Part shown: positions 1 through 10,112 of the stretch, one piece after another
How the letters are laid out: each line of letters starts with the position of its first letter
Numbering within the stretch: the stretch's first letter is position 1
From: Candidatus Altimarinota bacterium
GTDB lineage: Bacteria; Patescibacteriota; Gracilibacteria; BD1-5; UBA6164
Direction: 5' to 3'
NCBI GenBank assembly: GCA_013368515.1
Contig: JABWCI010000002.1
Span: 1-64,000, forward strand
Length of the DNA: 64,000 nucleotides
Program-made: the position numbers and the translations under genes
Notes under the pieces: generated by a model
Database searches by the model: none
What the model saw: only the letters and a program-made list of their open reading frames with translations
What the model was told of the DNA's origin: nothing

Positions 1-516
1 TAATAATTCTATAATAGATAATTTTTTGATTTTATTTCAATTTATATTTATATCATTATAAAAATTAAAAAAATCATTATAATATTCATTTTCATTAAGT
101 AGATTAAATAATATAATTTTTATATTATCATCTAGATTATGAAATATTTTTATATTTTTTTCTAATACACTAAAAGTACTTTTAGCATCTTCTAAAGGGT
201 CATTATTTATTGATTTTTTTAAATTATGATGAGTTTTATTAAAAGAAATTAAGCTATCTATAAGTAGAGTATCAATATTATTTTTTTTATGATTTTTTAA
301 TGTTGGTAATTTTGATCAATCATATCAGAAAAAATTGTGACATATTTTATAATTAGAATTATTTAATATGTTACTTAATTCTATTTTATTTATTTTTTTC
401 TCTATTATTTTTTTATAATTTATATTTTTTCAATCAAAAAATACATCATGGTATATGTTTGTTCCATGATTATTTGAATTTTCATCTCAATATAAATCAA
501 AAGTAGATATTATCAT
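1..516 (-). CDS. DEDD-type 3'-5' exonuclease-like protein (C-terminal part outside window)
   Basis: Partial: the gene starts at 516 and runs off the left edge, giving 172 residues under code 25. The part around residues 60-130 resembles the RNase T/DnaQ exonuclease fold: CHNFFWYDWSKLPTL looks like the second acidic motif (HNxxxFD) and NNDPLEDAKSTFSVLE like the third motif, with a histidine pair (KTHHNLKK) just before. The first DxE motif is not clear; FDLYGDE near residue 6 is the only candidate. In relatives such a domain often precedes a helicase or polymerase domain, which would lie outside the window. Family assignment is inference from motifs. Confidence 0.5.
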
Positions 517-668
517 AAATATTATATATTTGAATATATAATATATTTTAACATATAGTTATTATTATTGTCAAAATAAGCATTATTATTTAAATCTATC
601 CTATCTTTTTTGCTTTTTCTTTATTTATAGATATATTTTTTAAGAATTTTAGAAATATAAAAAATATT

Positions 669-1091
669 ATGTCAGATTTCATAAAAGAACAAGTAAAAAA
701 ACTTAGAGAAAGTCAAAAACAACCAATAAAATCAAAGGTTATGTATAAGTGAGATTTTGTAGATGAAGTAAAAGATTTAGTAGAAACTTTGTGAGAAGTT
801 ATAGAAAAAGAGATACTACCAAAATATAAACTTGATTATATCAATTTTGCAAATGCTAGTTTAAAGATAAAAGTAAATGATAAAGATCAAATGATAGAAA
901 AAATGATTACTTTTAATCTAGCATACAATATAATGGATAAAAAATTTGGTTATATAGATCCACAATTTATTTGTGATGAAATTTCAAAAAAAACAAAAGT
1001 ATATTCTCTTGGTAGATTTTTTATAAAAGATAAGGAAAAGATAATAAATAATTTTTTGAAAATGCTTGTTTGAATTATAGAAGAATATTAA
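669..1091 (+). CDS. hypothetical protein, 140 aa
   Basis: I do not recognise this gene. It is a soluble, Lys/Glu-rich protein with no signal peptide or membrane segment. Two UGA codons are read as Gly (YKGDFVDEV and LVGIIEEY). It starts at the first ATG after an in-frame stop in an A-rich context (AAAATATTATG) and is closed by a strong hairpin terminator, so it is probably monocistronic. The neighbour downstream is a MATE exporter. Confidence 0.7.
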
Positions 1092-1116
1092 AAAACTGCA
1101 CAAAGTGCAGTTTTTT
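1090..1116 (+). terminator. intrinsic terminator
   Basis: A-tract, stem ACTGCAC / GTGCAGT with loop AAA, then six T. It begins at the stop codon of the preceding gene. The same stem sequence is used again at 2605-2633. Confidence 0.85.
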
Positions 1117-1177
1117 AATATTTATATTTGATATATTATTTTAAATATATAGTATAAATTGTCTTAAATAAAAAATT

Positions 1178-2605
1178 ATGAAAAATAAAAAACTTGAAAT
1201 GGCACTTAATGGGCCAATAATTAAAACTATATTAACTATGGCTATACCTATTTTGATAGCCAACTTACTTCAAAGTGCTTATCAATTAACAGATGCATTT
1301 TGGGTTGGTAGACTTTGAAAAGAAGCTGTTGCAGCTGTTTCAATAAGTTTTCCTATAACTTTTTTTATGATATCTGTTTGAAGTTGATTTTCTATTGCAT
1401 GAACTACTCTCATATCACAGTATTTTTGAGCAAAAAATATGAAAATGGTTGATAAAGTTGCAGCCCAAACTATACTTATGGTATTTTGTATATCTATATT
1501 TCTTGGTATAATATGATATATTTTTGCATGATATATTTTGATGCTCATGTGAGTAGAAAAAGAAGTTTTTTGAGAAGCACTTAGTTTTTTAAAGATATCT
1601 TTTATATGAATGATTTTTGTTTTTTTATTTGCCATGTTTCAATCTCTTATGAGATGATTATGAGAGGTAAAAATTCCACTTAAAATTGTTTTATTTACTG
1701 TTCTTTTAAACTTTATAATAGACCCACTTTTTATTTTTTGATATTGATTTTTCCCATGATTATGAGTTTCTTGAGCAGCATGGGCAACACTTGTTACACA
1801 AGCTTTGGCTAGTATAGCATGATTTTATATATTATTAAAATGAAAATATTGAATTCATATAAAAATTTCAGATTTTAAGCCAGATTTATCATATATTAAA
1901 AAAGCATTTTTTCTTTGATTACCTTCATCTATAGAGATGTCTGCTCGTAGTTTATCTATGATTGTAATGACATTTTTAGTCACAAGTTTTTGAACAGTTG
2001 CTATAGCTTCTTATTGAGCTTGATGAAATGTTTTTCAATTAGTTATTATATTGTCTATGGGTATATCTATGGCTAGTTCTATTCTTGTATGACAAAATAT
2101 AGGAGCAAAAAATGTTGATAGAGCAGAAAAAATAATAAAAGTAAGTATATTTATGAGTTTCTTATTTTTAAGTTTCATATGAATAATTGTATTTCTATTT
2201 GCTAAACAATTAATTTGATTTTTTGTTCCAAATGAGAAAGAAATAATTGAGATGTGAGCTACATTTCTCAGAACTATAGCTTTAAGTTTTTGATTTATAT
2301 GAATACAGATGTGAATAATTTGGGCATTTCGCGCATCTTGAAATATGCTTACAAGTTTAAATCTCACACTTGTATCTCAATGGTTATTTCAATTTCCACT
2401 TTGATATATACTTTCTAAACATACATCTTTATGAATAGATGGTATTTGGTACTCTATTTTTATTACAAATTTTTTAATGATATTTGTATGTTTATGAGTA
2501 TTTTTTAGAGGTACATGGAAAAAAACAAATATAATAGACGATGATTATAAAACATCTGAGAAAATATATGAAGAAGTTATAATAGAAGAATGAATTAAAA
2601 ACTAA
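1178..2605 (+). CDS. MATE family multidrug/Na+ exporter
   Basis: Inner-membrane antiporter of the multidrug and toxin extrusion family. Its 475 residues fit the usual 440-480 and hydropathy suggests about twelve membrane segments. The N-terminal half carries family-typical stretches: PILIANLLQSAYQLTDAFWV around residues 25-45, and GSGFSIAGTTLISQYFGAKN around 75-95, where all Gly at UGA positions match the family. The second half repeats the pattern. It stands alone between two identical-stem terminators. Substrate cannot be read from sequence. Confidence 0.93.
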
Positions 2606-2633
2606 AAAAAACTGCACTTTGTGCAGTTTTTTT
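2605..2633. terminator. bidirectional terminator between convergent genes
   Basis: Stem A-tract plus ACTGCAC / GTGCAGT plus T-tract, loop TTT. It serves the MATE gene from the left and the coiled-coil gene from the right, whose stop codon it touches. Confidence 0.85.
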
Positions 2634-3474
2634 AGTCTAATTCAACTTCTAAATCTTCTCATAACATATCTCTAGTTTCCAATTCTTCATCAATAATTTC
2701 TTTTAAACTTATATATTGAGCAAGTAATTTTTGTTTTGTTGTTTCTGATAATCTTGTATTTGATTGAGTAGTTTCAACAAGTTTTTCTATTTTTGTACTT
2801 ATTTTTTCTAAATTATCATCTGAGAATTTAGTTATATTTTTGTTTAATTGTTTTTCAAATGCTCATTTATATTTTTCTACTAGAACATCTCTTCATTCTC
2901 TATACTCTGTTCTAGCTTCTTTTGCTTCTGCTCTTAATTGAGCATTTTTTTCTTTAAGTTCAATTCTTTTTTCAAGAATTTCATTTGCTACTGTATTAGT
3001 TTGTAAAATCTCTTTTACATGTACATTAAACATTTTAACTGACTCAAGCATTTTTGTTTTTATTTCTTCTTTTTGTTCACTAGTTAGAGAAGTATCTTTT
3101 AGTTGTTCTTTGTAAGAATCTAGCACTACTTTATGACTTTTTCTTAACTCTTCTAATTTTGCTTTTTGTTCATCTGTTACATTTTTTACACTATCTTTTA
3201 ATTCATTTCTTGTTTCTTTGTATTGTTCTCTATTGTCTTTTGCCTCTTGTTTTTTTTCTTTTAAAGTTTCTATTAAAGCTTTTCTATTTTCTTTTAATTG
3301 ATCTTTTGTCATTTTAAAATCAGAAATGCTTTCTCTTATTTGAGTTATTTTATTTATAGATCAAGAACTATTAGTCATATTCATATGAGAAGACATACTA
3401 GATTCATCAGCACTTGCGCTATTTACTGATATAATTAATGCTGAAATAAGTAAAAATAAAGATTTATTTTTCAT
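2632..3474 (-). CDS. secreted coiled-coil protein, 280 aa
   Basis: The N-terminus has a signal peptide (MKNKSLFLLISALIISVNSASA, likely cleaved after ASA near residue 22). The rest is very rich in Lys, Glu and Gln with heptad-like spacing, for example KENRKALIETLKEKKQEAKD and ELRKSHKVVLDSYKEQLKD, so a long exported coiled coil is predicted. No enzyme motif is visible. It may be a periplasmic chaperone or surface spacer; that is a guess. It is transcribed convergently with the MATE gene and divergently from the DUF4105 gene. Confidence 0.75.
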
Positions 3475-3578
3475 AATTTATTATTTAAATATATAAAATA
3501 CTATCTTAAGGCTTAAACATTTTACACTTCTATTTTAAGAAAATTTTAAGAATAATAAAGATTTTATAAAAAAAGTGC

Positions 3579-3608
3579 TTGCGAAAAATTAAAAATATTT
3601 TGTTATAT
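3579..3608 (+). promoter_or_regulatory. possible sigma70-type promoter
   Basis: TTGCGA at 3579-3584 and TTATAT at 3603-3608 with an 18-base spacer, about 45 bases before the ATG at 3653. Consensus match is moderate. Confidence 0.4.
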
Positions 3609-3652
3609 TTTTTTTCTCATATAATAATTTTATTAAAATTAACTTTTAAAAT

Positions 3653-4504
3653 ATGAAAAAATACATAAAAATTTATAAATATATAGGTTTTTTCTTTTTA
3701 TTTACAATTTTATTTTTACCTTTAGTTTTTTTGTTATCAAAAACACCAAGTTTAGATAGAAATTGGAATCTAGATCAAAAAATATTGCCAGAAATAAGTT
3801 TTTCTTGAAATATAGTATCTATAAAAAATGTTAGAAATTTTGATTATAAGTCAACTAGTGATTATATAGTTAATTATTATGACAGAGATTATATTTTAGA
3901 TGATATAAATTCACTTTATTATATTATTGAGCCATTTTCAAATTATGATTGACCAGCTCATACTATGATGAGTTTTGGTTTTTCAAATTGAGACTATTTA
4001 ACGATTTCAGCTGAGATAAGAAAAGAAGTAGGAGAAAGTTTTAGTGCAGTAAAATGATTATTTAGAGGATATGAACTTGTTTATATGATTTGAGATGAAA
4101 AAGATTTAGTTAAACTTAGAGCAAACTATAGGGGAGATGATGTCATAATGTATCCTATAAAAACAGATAAAGAAAATATAAAAAATATATTTGTCTCTAT
4201 GCTTAAAAGAGCAGACTATTTAACAAAAAATCCAGAGTTTTATAATACTATAACAAATAATTGTACCACTAGTATATTAAAACATGCAAATGAGATAAGA
4301 CAAAGTACAAACAAATCAAAGATATGATGGTCTATTTATACTTTTTTACCTTCTCGTAGTGATACTGTCATATATGATTTATGACTTATTGATACATCTA
4401 TGACTTTAGAACAGGCAAGAGAATATTATAAGATAAATGATTTATCAGAAAATTTTTGAGATCATATTGAATATTCTAAATTTATAAGAAAAGAGAGGAA
4501 ATAA
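3653..4504 (+). CDS. DUF4105 (Lnb N-terminal-like) membrane-anchored protein
   Basis: 283 residues with one N-terminal membrane segment (about residues 9-30) followed by an extracytoplasmic domain. The motif YNTITNNCTTSILKH around residue 200 matches the Cys-containing core of DUF4105 proteins, a papain/NlpC-like fold in which Cys and His are thought catalytic. YDGPAHTMMSFGF around residue 105 may supply the His. The next gene also looks like a Cys-His-Asp protein, so the pair may act on the envelope. Specific reaction unknown. Confidence 0.72.
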
Positions 4505-4526
4505 AATATTTGATTTTAATATTTTA
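4502..4526 (+). terminator. AT-only hairpin at the stop codon
   Basis: TAAAATATT / AATATTTTA inverted repeat overlapping the stop codon. Weak because it has no G-C pairs. Confidence 0.35.
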
Positions 4527-4530
4527 TCTC

Positions 4531-4566
4531 TATAATACATTTCATATTTTAGTCAAATGTATTATA
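4531..4566 (+). promoter_or_regulatory. 12-bp perfect inverted repeat directly before the start codon
   Basis: TATAATACATTT at 4531-4542 and AAATGTATTATA at 4555-4566, with a 12-base spacer, ending one base before ATG 4567. It contains a TATAAT box. It may be an operator or an RNA hairpin covering the start. Confidence 0.45.
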
Positions 4567-5147
4567 ATGCAAAGCTTAGATTCTAAATCAAACGAAATAA
4601 ATATAAAAAGACGCTCTTTAGTAATAGGAGGTCTTTTTTGACTTGTTTCAAAGAATGATGTAGGGAATATACATATGATGGTAAACCAACACCTAGATTT
4701 TTGAAGATAAATCATTGAGATTTTATTGAGATGTTACCAATAGAAAATACTTCAGAATTATCATTTTGAAAAAGTGTATTACCAAGTGATTTTGTATTTC
4801 CAAATTCTATCATAAAAGACGATATGCCACAATGCTCACAAGTAGCAAGAGAGCTTTGAGAAAAAGTAAGTAAACCATTTACTAGATGAGATTCTGCTAT
4901 CAATTCATTAAAAATGTATCCAAAAAATCAAACAAGATTTAAGAGTTTTTCAAGTATTCCAGAACAATACAAGATAGCAGATGTATTTATGAATTCAAAA
5001 AAACATGCTATGTTTTGACATAGAGCATTTGCATTTAGAGAAAATGGAGATTGGTTTGTTATAGATCAATTTAGTCATAAATATATAGTTCCTATAAGCA
5101 ATTATAGAAGAAAAAGTGATATTATAGAAATAGTAGTTTTTAGTTAA
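4567..5147 (+). pseudogene. frameshifted Cys-His-Asp peptidase-like secreted protein
   Basis: The gene is split between two frames. The first frame opens at ATG 4567 and encodes a twin-Arg, hydrophobic N-terminus (INIKRRSLVIGGLF) but stops at 4705-4707. The second frame is open from 4587 to the TAA at 5145-5147 and continues with FLTCFKEGCREYTYDGKPTP. Joining them at the six-T run 4634-4639 gives one plausible exported protein of about 193 residues; the downstream part alone could start at ATG 4731. Conserved-looking PQCSQVAREL, FGHRAFAF and WFVIDQFSHKY suggest a Cys, His, Asp order as in NlpC/transglutaminase folds. It could be a mutation, a sequencing error in the homopolymer, or a frameshift used by the cell. 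Confidence 0.6.
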
Positions 5148-5182
5148 AAAAAGATACAAAACCGCAGGTTTTGTATCTTTTT
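5148..5182. terminator. bidirectional terminator
   Basis: Stem AAAAAGATACAAAACC / GGTTTTGTATCTTTTT with loop GCA, shared by the convergent genes on both sides. Confidence 0.88.
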
Positions 5183-5714
5183 ATTTTGCTTTGTATCATC
5201 TAGAAATCATTTTTTCAATTATCTTTTCTCATATCACATGAGTGATAGCATCAAAACTTTGTTCTGGTTCTATAGGAGTATCAAAAATAGCTTTTGGGGT
5301 AGTAGTATTTTGGTACATCTCAAATGCTCTAGTTACAGATAATCATTTGTGTTTTAACCCAGATGGCCTTATAGTTCTCTCATTTACTTTTGAATTATTG
5401 TAAAAATCTATCATTTGTCCTTGTGGAAATAGATATATCTCAGAAACTTGCATCATATTTCTCAGATATGCAATTGCTTTTTTCATATTTTTCGAACCAA
5501 GTTTTAGAGTTTTGACTGGACGATGTCAGTTTGACATCTTGTAAAAAACAAGAGCATACAAATCACTATCTCTTAGTTCTAGCAATTGGTCAACCAATAC
5601 ATTTACAGGTTGTCCGTAGAGTCTGCATTTGTCTCATCATCTAGGTACAAATCAGCTCATTTTTTTTCTTGTCTTTTGTCACATCATAGCAAGTGTATAA
5701 CACTTGTTTCTCAT
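5181..5714 (-). CDS. hypothetical protein, 177 aa
   Basis: Not recognised. The basic N-terminus (KTRKKMSGFVPRGGDKCRLYG) is followed by an alpha/beta-looking domain without membrane segments. Start chosen at 5714 because a TAG lies 21 bases upstream in frame; ATGs at residues 10-11 and 19 are alternatives. Asymmetric charge suggests nucleic-acid contact but nothing more can be claimed. It ends inside the terminator shared with the frameshifted gene. Confidence 0.6.
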
Positions 5715-5836
5715 ACTTGGCAACTGACTTCTCTAGCTATATTTATTATGCTCATGAATCATAAAATTATTTTAAGTTTATGTATTATGTGGTAAAAATA
5801 AATTATGTCAAACTATTGTTTTTTTAATTTTCATAT

Positions 5837-5865
5837 TTGACATAAATATATAAATATGGTTTAAT
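5837..5865 (+). promoter_or_regulatory. sigma70-type promoter of the Mrr-like gene
   Basis: TTGACA at 5837-5842, 17-base spacer, TTTAAT at 5860-5865; the start codon follows at 5897. Confidence 0.6.
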
Positions 5866-5896
5866 TATATTAATTAAAAAATAAATTTAATTTTAT

Positions 5897-6802
5897 ATGA
5901 GAATAAATAAATTGGATTTAGCTAAAACTATAAGTGATTTTTTATTTTTATGAATTGAAAATCCAGAAGAAAAAGCAAAAAAATTATTTGAGTTGAAACA
6001 TACTCTTGATGATAGAGGACATGGTTTTGAAAAATATATTCAATACTATTTTCAAAATGCTCATAATTATAAGGTTAAATTAAATTGAAGAACTAATTCT
6101 CAAGATGATTGAATAGATTTAAAATGAATTAAAAAAATTAATTGAGTAGAAAATTATCTTTTGGTTCAATGTAAAAAATATAATGTAAAAGATATAACTT
6201 ATAATGATGTTTCACATTTTTATTGAAAAATAGTTGATATTAAAAATAAATACAAAGAAAATATTTTAATTTATTATATTACAACAACTAAATTTACAAA
6301 AAAAGCTAAAGATTTTTTAGATGAAAAGGGAATTATATCTATAGATTTTGAAAAAATATCTAAATTACAAGAATATTATCCATTGGAAAAATTTAGAGAA
6401 CAATTATTAAAAAATGAATGAGAAAAAGAAGTTTTTTCTTCATTTAATAATGAACAAGTAGTGATTAATCTAGATAATGATATAATAGATACTATTGATG
6501 CTACTGATAAAGAAGTTATACAATTATTAAAACAAGTTAGAAGAGATTTGTCATACAGTAAACAATTGAGATTATGAGATATAGTTAGAAATGATACTAT
6601 TGAATTATTAGCTAGAAAAAGACCACATAATTTAAAAGCATTAAAAGAAGTAACAAATAGTTTATCACTTAGAGAAAGAAAAAAGATAGATAAATACTGA
6701 CAATATTTTATTGAGAGATTAAAATATTTAAATCATGAAGAGATAAAATTGAAAGACATTAAAAATGATACTTTTTTGAAAAAAATATTGAATTTTTTCT
6801 AA
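5897..6802 (+). CDS. Mrr-like restriction endonuclease with C-terminal HRDC domain
   Basis: 301 residues. The N-terminal domain (about 35-150) has the PD-(D/E)xK order of Mrr/type IV nucleases: GHGFEKYIQYYF, then DDGIDLKGIK and LLVQCKKYN, giving the Asp and Q-x-K active-site residues. The C-terminal part (about 220-290) looks like an HRDC nucleic-acid-binding domain: QLLKQVRRDLSYSKQLR, ELLARKRPHNLKALKEV and KIDKYGQYFIERL. Known role of the family: cutting modified or foreign DNA. It has its own promoter and terminator and opens the putative defence island; its partner methylase may be the one at 10113, or it may target modified DNA alone. Confidence 0.85.
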
Positions 6803-6804
6803 AT

Positions 6805-6832
6805 AAAAAATCCCATTGCAATGGGATTTTTT
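6805..6832 (+). terminator. intrinsic terminator
   Basis: AAAAAATCCCATTG-type stem: AAAAAATCCCATTG / CAATGGGATTTTTT, nearly loopless at the tip, right after the Mrr-like gene. Confidence 0.88.
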
Positions 6833-6935
6833 ATTGTTCATATTAAATCTATATTAAAATTTATGAGGAGTTTTCAGCATAAAATACAAGTTTCTTTTGA
6901 AAAAAATGGGAAAATAGTTATATTATAGGTAATTT

Positions 6936-6953
6936 ATATTGTATAAACAATAT
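6936..6953 (+). promoter_or_regulatory. palindrome just before the helicase start
   Basis: ATATTGT, spacer ATAA, ACAATAT; four bases separate it from ATG 6958. Could be an operator or a start-occluding hairpin. Confidence 0.4.
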
Positions 6954-6957
6954 TTTT

Positions 6958-9900
6958 ATGCATACAGATACTAAATTTTTTACAAATAGTCAAAATAATA
7001 CTTTATATGATAGATTTAATGCAACTCTATCACACAATACTCAATTTTTTGATGTTTTAGTTTGATATTTTAGATCAAGCTGATTTTTTAAACTTTATAA
7101 ATCATTAGAAGATATAGAAAAGATTAGAATTCTTGTTTGATTAAATGTTGATAGAAAAAGCTTTGAAATGATTGAACAGGTAAAAAAATCTAAGGATGAA
7201 GCTAAAGAAAACTATTTATACTGTGTAGAAAAAGAATTTGAAACAACTGATGATAAAAAAGAAATTGAAGAATGAGTATTAAAATTTATTGAATTTATTG
7301 AAAATTGAAAATTAGAAATAAGAGTTTATCCAAAAGCTGATATACATGCAAAAGTCTATATTATTAGAAAAGATCAAGTTAAAAGTCCTGATTATTTCTG
7401 AAGTGTAATAACATGATCATCAAATTTTTCTATAAACTGACTTTTAGATAATCTTGAATTTAATGTAGAATTAAAAGATACACCTGATGTAAAATATGCT
7501 TTAGATAGTTTTGAAGAACTTTGGAAAGATTGAGTAGATGTTAGTAACGAATATGTGGATACGGTTAAAAGCAAAACTTGGTTAAATAGTGATATTACTC
7601 CTTATGATCTTTATTTAAAATTTTTATATGAATATTTTAATATAAGAATTAATGATGATAAAAAAGAACTTTTTTATACTCTTCCAAAATGATTTAAAGA
7701 ATTAGAGTATCAAAAAGATGCAGTGAAAGAAGCATTGATTAAACTAGATACTTATAACTGATTTTTCTTAGCTGATGTAGTTTGACTTTGAAAGACTTAC
7801 ATCGCCGCCTTAATATGACAACAATTAAAAGGAAATATTTTGATAATATGTCCTCCTCATCTTCAAGATTACTGGTACGATACATTCCAGGATTTTAAAG
7901 TTCCATGTCATGTAGAATCTTTATGACAACTAAGTAAAATAAAAGATAAATGACATGATAGGTATGATTATGTATTTATAGATGAATGACATAGATTTAG
8001 AAATAATGATACAATAAATTATGAATTGCTTAGAAGTATCTGTATAAATAAAAAAATTATAATTATATCAGCAACTCCTTATAATAATAATTTTGATGAT
8101 TTAAAAAATTTAATATCACTATTTCAAGTTCCTAGAGATAGTAATATTCCACATTTAAAAAATATTGATCAATTTTTTAATAATATTAAAACTGAGTTAA
8201 GAAGAATTGATAGAAAAGAAAATTTTTCAGAATATAAAGAAAAATTAAAAGAATGTTCTAAAAAAATAAGAGAAAGACTTCTTAAATATATAATGATAAG
8301 AAGAACTAGATCTGAAATAATGAAATATTTCTCTGATGATATAAAAACTCAATCACTAACATTTCCTGAAGTAAATACTCCTATAAAATGATTGTATCAA
8401 TTTGATGCAAAAATTAATAGTTTGTTTGATGATACTATAAGTCAAATAAAAGAACTTAAATATGCAAGATATAAACCTGCTTATTATTTAAGTGCTTGAG
8501 CATCTCAATTTGAGGAAGCACAACAAAAATGATTGGCTTGAATTGTAAAAACTTGATTAGTTAAAAGATTAGATTCAAGTTTTCATGCTTTTAAAATGTC
8601 TTTGACAAGAATGGTTGAAAGTTATGAAGATTTTATAAATATGTATGAAAAATGAGATGTTTATATATCAAAAAAAGTAGATGTTTATGATTTAATTGAT
8701 TCTGACTTAGAGTGAATCTTAGAAGAAATGATTGATGATAAAAATAATGATGTTGTAAAATACTCAAAAAAGGATTTTAAGTGAGATTTTATTTCAGATT
8801 TAAAGACTGATTATGACATTTTAAAAGATTTATTAAATAAATGGTTACAAATAAAAAATGATCCTAAATTAGATAAGCTAAAATCTTATTTAAATAGTGA
8901 CCTACACAATAAAAAAATTATTATATTTACTGAAAGTAAAGAAACTGCATTTTACTTAGAGGATAAATTAAAAACAATTTACTGAAATAAAGTATTCGCA
9001 TATAGTTGATGATCTGATGATGCTGAAAAGCAAAAAATTAAAAGAAGTTATGATCCAAGTAATAAAAATCCTGAAGATTTGATAGATATACTTATTACAA
9101 CTGATGTACTTGCTGAATGAATAAATTTACATAGATCAGATACTATCATAAATTACGATATACCATGGAATCCAACTCGTGTTATTCAAAGAATATGAAG
9201 AATAAATAGAGTTTGAACTAAACATAAAGAAATTTTTATTTATAACTTCTTTCCAACTGAAGAATCAAATGATGAAATTGCATTAGAGCAAAATGTGCTT
9301 TCAAAAATGGAAGCATTTGTATGATTGCTCTGAGAAGATTCTGCAAATTTATCTGAGGAAGAAGATATAGAAGTTCATAATTTATTTGATAAAATCAATT
9401 CTAAAGAGTATGTGAATGAAGAATGAGATTGATTATCAGAGTTAAAATATTTAAAACATTTAAGAGAAATAAGAGATAATAATCCTGAACTTTTTGCAAA
9501 AATTTCAAATCTGCCTAAAAAAGCTAGATCATGAAGAAAAAAAGAAAATATTAGAGATGAATCATTATTTACATTTTTTAAAAAGTGAGATTATCTAAAA
9601 ATGTTTTTTACCGACATGGTAGAAACTCGTGAATTAGATTTTTTTGAAACGGCTGAACTTTTAGAGTGTGATATAAAAGATAAAAAAGAAAAAATAAATA
9701 ATGATGGTTTTTATGAGCTACTTGGAAAAAATAAAGATATATTTAATTATGAAATTGAAGTAGAGAAAAAAGAAGAGCAAACATCTCAAAAATGAAAAAG
9801 TAATGAAAAAGATTTAATAAAAATTATAAATTTTATTTTGAAATCAAAATGATTTTTAGAACATGAAAAAAAATATATTAAAACAATTTTAGAATCATTG

Positions 9901-10101
9901 CAAAAATGAATTATTTGAAGAAATACAATAAGACAAGCTAAAACATTTTTAGAAAATAACTTAGAAAATAATAATACAGGCTTTATCATATCAAATTTAA
10001 AAGATATTATTCCTGAAGAATATTTGAATCTAAATGAAATTACTAAAATAAACAAAACTTCTGATAAAATAGAAGTAATTTTAAGTGAATACTTTATTTA
10101 A
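6958..10101 (+). CDS. PLD-like nuclease fused to SNF2-family helicase
   Basis: 1047 residues. N-terminal PLD-like domain: HAKVYII (H130, K132) followed by TGSSNFS. SNF2 helicase motor from about 255: Walker A ADVVGLGKTYIAA (K279), DEGH box at 342-345, SATPYNNN motif III, and the C-terminal lobe with LITTDVLAEGINL and QRIGRINRVG (744-753). The last 250 residues are charged and unassigned. PLD-SNF2 fusions occur in anti-phage systems beside N6-methylases, where the helicase tracks DNA and the HKD-type domain may cut it. The start of the methylase lies 11 bases downstream, so co-transcription is very likely. A single HKD copy implies dimerisation for catalysis. Confidence 0.9.
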
Positions 10102-10112
10102 TATAAGAAAAT

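Noticed and set aside
1178-2605. Opposite-strand reading frames inside the MATE gene (around 1282-1635 and 2035-2367)
   Set aside because: They are shadows: the plus-strand frame gives a complete MATE transporter under code 25.
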